Both the position numbers and the translations under genes were made by a program. From contig CAXNAD020000376.1 in NCBI GenBank assembly GCA_964200185.2, positions 1 to 20,795 on the forward strand: a stretch of 20,795 nucleotides of DNA, given 5' to 3'. How positions within the stretch are numbered: the first letter of the stretch is position 1; every line of letters starts with the position of its first letter. The DNA comes from Choristocarpus tenellus KU-1152 (Eukaryota > Phaeophyceae). Shown piece after piece: positions 9,116-20,100 of this stretch. The notes under the pieces were generated by a model. It did not search any database. It was not told the origin of the DNA and saw nothing but the letters and a program-made list of their open reading frames with translations.

Positions 9116-12100
9116 ATGTCCGCGCTAGCTTCCACCTCTGATTCTTCTCCCATATCCTGTAAGGATGGTGGCAAGCGATGGTTTCCACTCGGTGAGCATT
9201 ACTGCTCAATTAGTTGCGACGGTTAGCCTGGATGAAGTTGGAGGGGATTTCCAAATGTCTTTGGTCGAAGGGGCCGACCACTTCTGCACACAATTAGCAC
9301 GAAGCAACTCATACAGTCATTCTATGAACCAAATTCTTCCATTGGCCATCCCAATCCACAGAGAGTAACCCTGGCGTCATGAACAAGTATGTGGAAAAGA
9401 TGGGCTGGCCGACTGACAAGTTCAGGTGAATTGCTGGCCGTGTAAAGCAGGTTACGGTTATGCCGCAGAAAATCTTTGAAAGCAATCAAACTACGTTTTA
9501 GAATTTATACCATTGCAGTCCAACTAGTTGGTGGGAATGCAATGCCAAAATTCCAGATATTGTTGCACGCACTCTGGTCATCTAGCTGAGGTTAAGATCA
9601 GCCATGGATGGTGTTTGTTCTAGAGGTATGCTTTTGTAGGTTCAAGATGTAAAGAACGGTTCAAGGGCGACTTATAAAACGATGCTCTGTGGATACTTTA
9701 TTCTGCAAGCACCCAAATACACCAGGAACCAGGAGACACAATCTAATGTCGCCAACAGACTGTAGACCTGGGGTGTATGGCTCAAATGAGCGGAAGGCCT
9801 ATCCAAACATCTTGTCTTTCTTTCGTCTGACGCCTCCCTACACCTGCCTTAGCACTGCACACCTCCTGACAGAGCCCATGTAAGATAATTGTTCTCACCT
9901 CCCCCTTGTGGTTCTTGGATAGATTTGTGGATGTTTACAGCACTGAGGACTGGGCGTTAGGGATGGTGCCGCAGCCAGTGCTTGGGGTCGTCATGCTCTT
10001 TCCCATCAAGGAAGCAACAGAGAAGCACCGCGAGGAGGAAGCAGCAGCCATCAAGGAGAGAGGGCAGACTGTCAGCGACAGGCTCTACTACATGTGAGAC
10101 CAGAACCACAGGGGGAAGGTTTCAAGTGACAAGTGGATCCTAAGTGGACTGCTACTGACACGATACCCTAAATGCTTCCACTCAAAATGATCTTCCAAGG
10201 ATACCTGCTTACTGTTGCCAAGTACGAAGAGTGTTCTGATGCAAGGTGTGGGTAGATCATATTCTATAAAAGCAGGTATTTCATATCTATCGAGTGTTTA
10301 CTGTTCATGCGTCCCCACACTACAAATTTATCCTCCCTGTTGACTCATATCTGCAGTGCTGTAGCTAGTACATGTGGTGTGGCACTGCCTACAGTTGTCT
10401 AGAACCTTCCTCTTGTGACTTTGCCTGCAACTTGGTCTGCAATTTTTGCAGTCATGTTCCATTTGATCATTTTCATCCTCTGGCCTCATTGTTCCCTATC
10501 TTTTATGCGTTCCCCTGCCCCCAATCCCCACTGCCCCACACCTCTGACCTATGTTCAAACTTGGTGTCTGCTGGAAACTCAGGAAGCAGACTGTGGGGAA
10601 TGCCTGTGGCACTGTTGGCCTACTCCACTGCACCCTCAATGCATCCATCTCACGGGGGATTGAACTGAGTAAGTAATCTGAGTAAGTATCCACCAGGCAA
10701 CCTCTCCTTACATATTCTCATGTGATGTGCTGGGCAGTACTGCAACACCGTATCACTTGCACTTGACTATCAGTAATCCCTTCTCATGGTGTTGTAAGGT
10801 AGTCCAGTCTACTACTTTGGTTTTGTCATTCTGTCCCAGCATTCTTCAGAGGTAAACAATGAAACCCACTCACACCTCCTTCACGAGAAACAACTTGGAT
10901 GGATCGGGAGTTCAATCTCAAAATTTCTTTCATCATACAGTAGATTAGTGTGACGGAAGCGCACTCTCTGATCAACAGAAGAATTTTTCATACAGCGACT
11001 GCAGAGGATGCTGTCAATCTGAGATTTGTGTATTTCATCTGCAGCTAAAATACTAGTATGCATCAGTATGACAGCCTCCAGATCACCAGAGTTCGCTCTT
11101 CGAGGGGCTGCGTACTTTGATTGAGTCAATGGAAGTGATCTTGGACATACCTAGAGGCAGAGCACCTGTTCCTACGTTAAGCATTACCCATCACCCTCCA
11201 AACGCACGTGGTCCCCAAAACCGTTTTGATGAGCTGATCTCCAAAATTCTCCACAGACTCCATGACACAAGTGTATCCTCTGCATCTTATTGTCTCCCTT
11301 ACCAGCCCCATTGCTAGAGAGTCAAATCTCTACTATTTTGTCGTTCTGGACGAAACTTGAATACTGAATACTGTGGGTGTGTGGGCATGTATGTAGATCT
11401 AGGTTGATGGAAACAGTAGAAAATTGTGCTTGTTACATTACCTCACAGAGCCTCGCACAACCTTGCAGTGTAATGATCATACCCTTGGTGGTGGTATATG
11501 AACTGTTTCATTTGCGAATTGAGGACCATTCGTGGATGTCGGTAAGTAATTGATCTCAACGCATGAGGTGTCCACATCTTAAGCCTCCTGTGTCACCTCC
11601 TCCATCTCAGTTCCGTTGCCCTCTTCCACCCATGTTCTTTGTGTAATTCTCTGCATGGGTGATGGCCAATGCATCTCATTGGCCTGCAGGCGAGGACTCC
11701 TTTCTTCAGCGTTTCCTGAGCAAGACCAACAAAATGACACCTGATGAGATGGCACAGGCCCTTCATGATGTGAGTGATGCGAGAAACGACCAGAGGGTCA
11801 CACATCTTTCTTGACATTTCTTGACACACATCTTTCTATGAACAGAAGATATTTCTTGACATTTCTTGACACTGCAATTTTTTACGTCGGAATGTTTTTG
11901 AAATGTGCTCGCACTTCTGCGTCTTGACGTATAGACAGACAAGACTAAAAGTAAAGATACAGATGTGATGTCCTCTGAATCAGTGTAGGGCCATGCAAGT
12001 ACTGCAGTGGGTTGTACTCTGCTGAAAAACTCAGAAAAGTATTTTCAGTCATCTTGCAATGACGTTGTGGTTTCTTGATAACTATTTTTTTTTGTGAGTT

Positions 12101-14931
12101 GATGCCCGATGTGGATTCCCCTTCCCTCCTGTTTTTTTTTCCCCCTTTTTTATATTCTGTACGGTCTTGCTAGATTTTTTTTTTTGTGGATCAATGGTTC
12201 TCCCTTTGTTGTGGATGGTCTAGGTCAAAGTAGTCCAGACCAGTGGTCAGAGGTAAAAAAGGGTCAACATAACATAAACATAATGTGAACAAGCGGGAAG
12301 AAATGGAAAACCAACAAGTGTTAAGAAAGGGGGCTTGATTGCAATGCTAGGTTGCCAGTTGTGTTGTTCTGTCCATCTCAGTACAATGCCATTGTGCAAA
12401 ACACTACTTGCACAAGAAAAAAAATCAATCTTCCTACCATGGCAAGTGTGTCATCACTATGGCGGAGTGACTGTGTTGCATGAAGTGTAGATGATACATG
12501 CTTACAACAGGGGGTAATCAGAGGATTGAAGGCATGATTGTCATGTGGCAGAGAGTGTGGGAACCCTTCATTACTCTCTGTTGATGCTAATTTTGAGGTT
12601 AGGGAGTAGGTCAACTGCGCTTTCCTTGACAACGAAGTAATGTGTACAAATAATTTGAACGAAACTGTGTACAAGGGAGTGCCCACCTCAGGATGATGAT
12701 GGACCACATTCTCATCCTTTCATGTATGTTAGCCATGTGTAGCACTCCTGCACCGCCAGCCAAGGTGTACAGTACGATATAGTTTCATAGATTGCTTGGT
12801 GAGGTGTCCCTCAATGCTCCCCACACTTCCATGTATATCTTGACTACCCCTTTCACATACCATTTCCAACCACCCGCCCTCTGTCCATTCCTGTACTGCC
12901 TTGGGCTTTTGGCTTGTGCATGGTCTGTGTTTTGGTCGACTGTGAAAGGAGGAGGAACTGGAGGTGGTGCATGACGAGGCGGCACAGGAGGGGCAGAGTG
13001 ACCAGATAAACAGAGACGAAAGAGTCAACACGCACTTTGTTTGCCTCACGTGAGGAGAACGACCGTTACTTGTCTGTTTTTGTTGCATTTAAGAAAAAAT
13101 TCATTTGTCGCATTTATTGGTTGCATTTTGACTACCTGTAGAACTGATTTTGCTCAATTTTGGCTGCTCGGATGGGGTGGTGTTGAGGGGGTAGGCTTGG
13201 GAGCACCTCCCATCTACATGAAGGTCTACTTTAGAGTCCCCTGCCAGAGTGTGTCATATGTGCGCTCATGTTTTTTAAGGGTGTGTTGTGTTTACTTGCA
13301 TGTACAGCCCATGTGCCTGGTTTGATTGACTGCAGTCCTCCCTTCTGCTTTCCTTGGCGTGGTGTGTGTGTGGCCTGTTCCCGGCCGTTGTGTTGATGTT
13401 GATCTGGAGCACGAGGGTACTTCTTGTGGAGTGTCTTGGAGTTTGTATCTGAAGCAATCCAATGAAAATTGGACCGTTTCAGGGAGCAGACCACCCGTTA
13501 GATCTCTTTTCGTATTCCCTTCCATGTCCAGGACAAGGAAAGGTTGGTCTTTCATGTCTACCTTGTTTCAAGTTGGTAATTAGTGTGTCTTCATGTTGTA
13601 TGAGATTTCAGCAACTTAAAAATCCACGTAGATATGAGAGCCTCAGTCTAACCCACACGTACTGCATTGCGTATGTTACAGTGCACTGCTGTCCTTCACC
13701 CTACAACTGTGGCCTATACCCTCATCTCCTGCGTCCATTATCCTGGACCTTAGCCCCCTTGACCCTCTTAAACATATTGTTGGTATCGCAATAGGGAAAT
13801 GGACGGGGTCTTGTATGAGCTTGATGGCAGGAAGGAAGGTCCCATTGCTCATGGCCCTACCTCTCCAGCAACACTGTTAGAAGACTCATGCCTGGTAATT
13901 AGACAATTCATGGACAGAGACCCGGGAGAGCTGAGGTAAGTGGATGTTTTATGTTTTATGTACAACTTCACTATAATAGTGTTGCATGCATTTGAACGCA
14001 GATCACTCGTGTTAAGCCTTGTCTGGGTTTTGTTGGAAGGACCTGTGTAACTGTAAGAGAAACTACAGGGACTGTGTAATCGGATTTGGTTGTACTGCCG
14101 ATATATTCCTCCTGCCATGCGAAGTTTTTTTTCCCCCCATGGTGATGGTTTCTGATACTCTCTAGTTTCCAGCATTTGGTTGCAAGAATTTTTTCTGCAA
14201 CATGTGCATGTGTGGAATGAATAGCCTTGATGTGAAACTTTATCTTCCATTGTCACCTCAATTGTCCCTACAGCAGTGCCAACAAAGTCCTCCCTCAAAT
14301 CCGCCTTTTGATTGTCCTCGATTGCCACTCTCCTTGTACGGCACTCCCCTTGATATTTATGAGCACTGAGTCTAAAATTTATTACTCAAGTCCAGGTAAT
14401 CACTGCCCAGCAGAAACACTGCATGGTGCAACACAGCAGTTAAGAAACATATTGCTTCTTATCCTCTTGGTTGCCCTTCATTAGTAGAATGCCAATGATT
14501 GAAGTATGTCCACTCTCCCAAGGCCCTATCCGTGCTTGAGAGTCCTCAACACAAGGCTAGTGTCCACTTCATGGGTGAAGAAATTGCAAGGGGAGTACCA
14601 GGAGTTGTAAGTAGTTTATTTTTTTTTTTCCTGTTTGTTTCCACTGTTGCTGTTCCTTCTATAGACCTTAGGTATGGGGTATGAAACTTCAAAAAAACTT
14701 GCCAGTACCTAGTTGTGTGTACCATCTTTTTTGTTTCTGCGTGGGGATTGAATTCCTGTGCATAAGTAAGGTTACTCTGTAAACCTTTGAACTGCCTTTT
14801 TCTTTTAAGACACTCTCTGGAGCATGCAATATATATTTTACCTCTCCTAACATGGTTCTGTTGTGTTTCTGTTGATCATGAACAGGTTCACCATTGTGGC
14901 CCTTTGTTCTCCCAGTGATGATGACAAATAA
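9116..14931 (+). CDS. UCHL3: Ubiquitin carboxyl-terminal hydrolase, UCH-L3 type (peptidase C12), complete
   Basis: Cysteine protease that removes small adducts from the C-terminus of ubiquitin. Exons: 9116-9191, 9362-9425, 9923-10093, 10583-10668, 11690-11769, 12949-13049, 13795-13935, 14886-14931. All have GT-AG borders and matching phases, giving 254 residues (human UCHL3 has 230). The family pattern is unmistakable: [92 protein letters not shown]. The catalytic set is Q106, C112, H188 and D203; the Q-to-C (6) and H-to-D (15) spacings match the family. The N-terminus is about 18 residues longer than in UCHL3 and Ser-rich; the C-terminus ends in an acidic DDDK. The start ATG is followed by 25 codons to a GTGAGC donor. 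L3 rather than L1 is inferred from overall resemblance only. Confidence 0.95.
10881..11129 (-). other. Intronic minus-strand open frame inside the UCH gene, unidentified
   Basis: Intron 4 of the UCH gene (10669-11689) contains an opposite-strand frame of 82 codons with protein-like composition (segments [37 protein letters not shown]), ending in TGA. A second coding-like minus stretch ([14 protein letters not shown]) lies near 11190-11310 in another frame. I find no clean splice pair joining them and no family resemblance. It could be a nested gene, a decayed insertion or chance. Confidence 0.2.
11807..11872 (+). repeat. Duplicated 21-base word in UCH intron 5
   Basis: A 21-base word built from two TTTCTTGACA units and ending in ACAC occurs at 11807-11827 and again at 11852-11872. 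A shorter CACATCTTTCT is also duplicated around it (near 11801 and 11827). The cluster begins about 40 bases after the exon 5 donor. It looks like a small local tandem duplication. Confidence 0.7.
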
Positions 14932-14932
14932 A
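14927..14932 (+). promoter_or_regulatory. AATAAA overlapping the UCH stop codon
   Basis: The UCH stop TAA (14929-14931) is embedded in AATAAA. If used as a poly(A) signal it would leave almost no 3' untranslated region. TGTAA motifs further downstream (near 15046) are alternatives. Functional use is not shown. Confidence 0.25.
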
Positions 14933-15429
14933 ATGAGGTCAGCCTTTGCATCCTGCCATGGGCACACTCCAAAGTGTGGGCTCCATACTTCTTTCGCCCT
15001 CTCACAGTATGCCTTTGGCTTGATAAGACCATGGATGAAGATGTCTGTAATTGTTGATGGATGGGTCTGGACTTAGGTCACGAATGCAGGCTCTCCTTGA
15101 CTACAGATAGTTGTGTACATGTGGGAGTGGCTACTGCTAGTGCAATTTTCCATCTCTTCATTCATACTAAACTCCAACCCTATGAATTTATTGCCTTGTT
15201 TTGTGTGTATAGATGTGTGTAAATGTTATCTGCTGGTCTACCAAGCACAACCATGCATTACCTCTTATCTTTCTTCGTGACCTCCTCTGTGGTTTTATGA
15301 GGAGACGTGATTGACAGTAAATAGCGCTGTGGAGAGCAATCATTCTGCACTTGACTTTGATTTTAAAAAGAAAATTGATAGTGAGATAGTACTTCAGAGT
15401 ACAGCTTTTTTATTTTCCCCCTTTTTCAG
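14932..15429. other. Region after the UCH stop, no supported gene
   Basis: Presumably 3' untranslated and intergenic sequence. Short frames are present, but none has paired splice signals. A TGTAA poly(A)-like word occurs near 15046 and another near 15216. Confidence 0.35.
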
Positions 15430-16780
15430 AGTGTGTTGCACAGTACTCGTTTTGTGTGTTCAGAGTGTGTGCGGCAAAACAAACCTTTGACCTCCAGCTA
15501 TCTAAAGTCTCCAGTGACCAACCCCAAGAAAAGCTTCTGATTTGATTATTTATTTTTGCAAGGAACACACAGTGAGAGTGAAAAAGAACAAAGAGAGTGG
15601 GTTCTAGTACTTGTATCCACCTTGCTGCATTACTTCGCATTACTTCCTTTTTAATATGTAGGGATTTCAGGGTTGATGAGAAAGTTTAGCCTCATGGTCC
15701 TGATTTCTCAAGACATAAAAGAGTACAATAGAGTTGAGCACTGCACTACCATTGCACCGACTGGCCTTCCTTACATTTTTATTTTTTGTTTGCAGGCTAC
15801 TGTTACATCAACATCAACATTAACATTGTCCACAGTGTATTGGATATGTTAGTAATGTTGCTATTACAGCAATTTAAAAAATAGAAGATTCGGAGGAGTC
15901 AACCATTCAAGTGTTGGCTCCTTCTGTTGGCAAGACAAACAGTGCTACGGTATGGGTGTACTTCAGATATGGCCTTTGAGAGATGGGCGGAGCACATGGT
16001 CATGATACCCTACCTGTAGTGTGTGCTAGCAGAAAGTGGAAAGGAAATGAAGGCATGTTGTGCACTTTCTTGCAGCAGACTGGATGTTAACAACGAGGCG
16101 GACATTTTGAGAGTGATGTGAAACATCGAGCATTCACAAGGGAAACGAGTTTATCCTCTCTCACTGGCGGGAGGTGAGAAGGGTATTTTTCAGTGGCCAT
16201 ATGATAGGAATTGGCCAGGAGGAGCTGTCCATGGAAGGTTGTCAAAAGGTTAACTATATCGCAGTGCGAAACATCTATATTTCTGTACTTGCAAAATAAA
16301 TCAACCTCGTATCTTTTTTTCTTTACTGTTGTATTTTGAATGTATTTTGAAGTTGAAATAAATGTTTGGCTGTATCCGTGTATGTATGCCAGTGCTTTAC
16401 CAACGATGGTTGGGGGGTACTAAAGATGAAAAAAGTATACCAAAACCCCTCCGATAATATTCTAATACAAAGGGAAGTGCCCCAAGGTCACACTCTATCT
16501 GTGTACATGAAGGGAATTCATTTTCAGGCATAGCGCCATTCCAATATCCAGGTTTGTTACAAGACTTCCCCTACCGAGGATCGTGTGTAACGACATATTC
16601 TATTTAAGTTTGAGGTGGATGGGGGAGGGGTGTTAGGGGGGGGAACCATATTAGCATATACTAAGCGATTGGCTGTGTGTGTTGCAGGTGGTTGGAAATG
16701 GTACCCGGGAGACGAAAGCAGGCTGTGCATTCTGTCTGTTTGAGACCAACACCAGCACAGCTCTTGCTACTGTTGTCTAA
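15430..16780 (+). CDS. Unidentified plus-strand gene, three tentative exons
   Basis: The last two exons are the better supported: 15885-15949 (DSEESTIQVLAPSVGKTNSA plus T) ends at an ACG|GTATGG donor in phase 0. After a ttgcag acceptor, 16688-16780 continues in phase 0 (VVGNGTRETKAGCAFCLFET, then ten more residues) to TAA. A possible earlier exon starts at 15430 after a long pyrimidine tract ending in cag (QTFDLQLSKVS region). It joins in phase if a weak donor at 15514 is used; otherwise that frame ends at a TGA at 15543. The 5' end was not found. AATAAA words near 16295 and 16356 lie between the last two exons, so a shorter gene is also possible. Product unknown. Confidence 0.35.
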
Positions 16781-17105
16781 GCGTATCACATCAAAATGTT
16801 GGCTATACAAGTGACACTGACCTACCTAGTCCATAGTTACATTCCCGGCGTATCTGACCTGACAACAGTCTTCCTATGTTTTTAGAACCGTGACAGAGAA
16901 GATGTCGGAGCGTATGCTCTGCTCCTTCTTGTGCATGTGTAAAGGGGGCTCCAAAGAATTTTGTAAGAGTAGCAGCAACCATATCTTACCTCTGTTAGAC
17001 AATCTCCTCCCTCAACAGAGGCTGCCTGCCCTGGTAAGGGTGTCCCTCTGACTCCACCTCATCTCTTTCTACAATGGTTTTGGCAGGGCTGTTGGCATGA
17101 TCTCG

Positions 17106-20100
17106 TCAGAGGTCACAATAGGTCGAAACAGACTGGGTGTCGTTGTCACCTAGCCCATCCAGACTCTCCAAGAAGCTGAGGAGTTCTTCATCCAGAATTC
17201 GTACAGCCCCATGATCCTCTGTATCTGTAAAAATGCCATCATCTGAATTGCTGTTGACTGGATGAATCAGGCGCCCATTGACAACATAGTCAAGGTGGCC
17301 ATTGTGATGGACGACCTGTGAACAGCCAGCAATGATGCAACGTAGTTCATCGTGGTTGGGAATGATTAAGGAGTAAATAGATGCCAATGTCTGCTTCCAA
17401 GCAGGTTCAATTTGAACAAATCACACAATTGAACCCTGTTGTCACGGTCTTCCAAGCGTTACAATGATTTTATTGAACAACGCAAAAACCCACTATATAT
17501 ACATTTGTTCATTCCCACACAAAACGGATCCTTCCTTGGTAAGTGAAAGTCCACATTCAAGGTGGGTGACACAATTGGGTTCCCTTGCCCATAGATCCCA
17601 ACTCCTTCATCAACAAATATACTCCTTTGCTTATAATGCCTCTCTTGGTGACCACACTTCATACCCGAACTCACTTCATACAGCACAACAAATGGCTAAG
17701 AGTGATGGTAACGGTATCACACAGTCCCCTCCACAAACCCCGAAAATGCTCACACGATGTCCACACTGTGGACCATGGATGCTGCCAGGGCAGCTGTCTT
17801 CCTCAGACATTCTCATGGCGCCATCCCAATGAAGAAGTCGATCTTGTGCCAGGGACCCTATGCCCCCCCCTCCTTCACCATGCTCACTACACCCACAGAT
17901 GGACATGTTCTGGTCCCCTTTCTTGCTACTTATCCAAGCCCTGTCAGACAGCTGAAATATGCACAACACAGGTAGGAAAGGCAGTCAACAGGGGGCGGGG
18001 CGACTATGTCTCTTGTTCCACATGCTTCAGTGATTTACAGGGGGTAAAGAGTCATTAGTTATAAGGCAAATTTAGATCCCTGCAAAACAGAACCATGAAG
18101 AAAAATGTAGTTATTTATTTCCCGTATGACATGTATGGACAGCATCATTTCGTGGATTCTCATCAGTCACACACACAAAAAAATGGGAATCCTCCCCAAG
18201 TCCTCCACATACCCTTCCACCCCGGATCCAGTATAGAGCAACAACAACACCCTACTCTCAGCACTTACCCCCTCGCCATTGAAGCACTCCAGCAAACCCC
18301 CTTCTATGAGGAAATCCACGTGATCATTGTGGAGAACAGCAGTGTGACCACAATTTGAGCCATGGATGTGCACGTCAGGCTCACTAGGAACATCCTCTCC
18401 ATCATTCACAGCAAGGGGCCCAGATTGTCCCTGAACAACATCTGTCATTACTGACAATGATTCATGCATGTCACAAAGCATACGCTTGCCTTGACCCTTA
18501 GTCAGAGCTGGGACAGTGGCAGGGCTTCCCAGTTCTGTCGTTGTTGCGACCTTTGCCACTGGTGCAGTATCTGATGCCACTGCTGCGTCCTTTCCCCCTC
18601 CAACCTGCTGCACACCTGTCCCCGCTCTATGCCATGCTGAACCCTCCAGAGCAGGTGCAGGGGAGAGGGCATTCACCACCCCGTGAGAAACCGGGGGTGT
18701 TTGCACAGCACTCACCACTGATATGTCAGACTGAGGGTTCTCCTTACTGACATCTACGTATAGCATCTGTTGCATCTGCTGTTGTGGAGACGGCTTCAAC
18801 TTCTTAAGACTCTGCCCTTGAAAGTGATTTTCACCCTGATGATTCTTCGAGAAAACCTTGACAAACGGATTGGCAGGTCCATGGGCACAGTCACATCCCC
18901 CTGAAGTTGAGGTCATATTGGTGCTGCTCTGCTTCTTGGTACCAACCGTATTTGCAGGCCATAAAAAACCTGGGTGTCTTGTAAGCGTGTGCTTCTTGAG
19001 GTCATGGCGTCGAGTAAAGCGCTTCCCACAACTGGGGAACTCACACCGAAACAACCTGTTGTCCTTATGAGTGCGCTCGTGGCTACGAAGATCTGAGATG
19101 CGGGCAAACCTGCGATTGCAGCCCTTGTCACTGCACTGGTAGGGCTTCTCTCCTGGACGAAAGAGAGTAGGGTCCATGGATACATTCAGTGAGTGGCAAC
19201 GAAAGTGTAAGGAAGCACCAAAGCCACGAAAAGGACAGAAGGAAAGGAACCACACATTCCGCGGATACTTTCTAGGATACATCTTTGAGCATCTATCATC
19301 AAACACAACTCGCTCCATAGAATCACTGTAGAGCTGTTGTAGTTTAACTGCAGTAGCACTCTGGGGGTGAATCACAACTCTTCCACGGAGTTCTCCTGGC
19401 AACAAACGTCATTCACACACCTTGTGTGCAAATGTGACATTTGGAGGAATGATTGTAGAAACGACGGAACAGATCCTATCACTTCCAAGGGGTCGGAAGA
19501 TGTGAATTCATGGACATACAAATGAGATTAAATCTTATTCTGTACATCAGTATTTAGTGGTTGCCGAAAATTATTGCTATTTAACAATTGTCAGTCATGG
19601 AAATAGAATTCTGGGATACGTTCTCATGCGATTCCAGCCTCTTCCCCAAAATGCACTGATGAGAGGATGCACAGTGATTGGCTTGACCCTTGCTAAAACC
19701 TCCCTCACCGGTGTGAATTCGCATGTGAGTCACTACATCCTCCTTCCGCCGGAATCCTTTCCCGCACACTTGGCAAGTGTGAGACTTTTCTCCTTCGTTG
19801 TGAGTTGCCTCATGTCTAAAGCATATGACCACAGGTGACAAAGTGGTGGGGGGGGGTAGATTAGATATAGTTAGGGACGTGGCGCCGCCTGAAATGAGTC
19901 CCTCTTTGCACTAAGAAATTAGATCAATCTCCCCCGTGGAAAGTTCAGCCTAGGGCACGACCGGAACGTAAATAGCAGCTTTTGTTCCTATTGGAGGATG
20001 GGGATGTGCTCACCAGAATAGCCAACTTTCTGACAGTACAAGTATAAGAGGACGATAGAACTCAGACGTGGAAGGGCTCCAATGTTGCGAACGAAATTTT

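Noticed and set aside
10851-10862. 12-base micro-exon of the UCH gene (after gtcccag, before GTAAAC)
   Set aside because: It is phase-compatible, but exon 4 joins directly to 11690 to give the conserved EDSFLQRFL block, so the micro-exon is not needed.
12378-12707. 109-codon minus-strand open frame in UCH intron 5
   Set aside because: Composition is biased to Ser, Thr, Leu and His without domain features or splice support.
13849-14328. 159-codon minus-strand open frame
   Set aside because: It runs across exon 7 of the UCH gene in antisense and has no recognisable domain.
16081-16170. Coding-like plus frame with an in-frame TGA, reminiscent of selenocysteine
   Set aside because: No sign of a selenocysteine insertion element or a selenoprotein family. 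TGA ends other genes here, and the frame may simply be a terminal exon or chance.
17459-17686. Minus-strand open frame containing [10 protein letters not shown], resembling a third copy of the CGH motif
   Set aside because: It lies wholly inside intron 4, whose removal restores the second motif exactly. The resemblance beyond CGH is weak and the phase does not fit.
17585-18058. 157-codon plus-strand open frame
   Set aside because: It overlaps exon 4 of the confident zinc-finger gene on the other strand and has no family features; it appears to be an antisense shadow.
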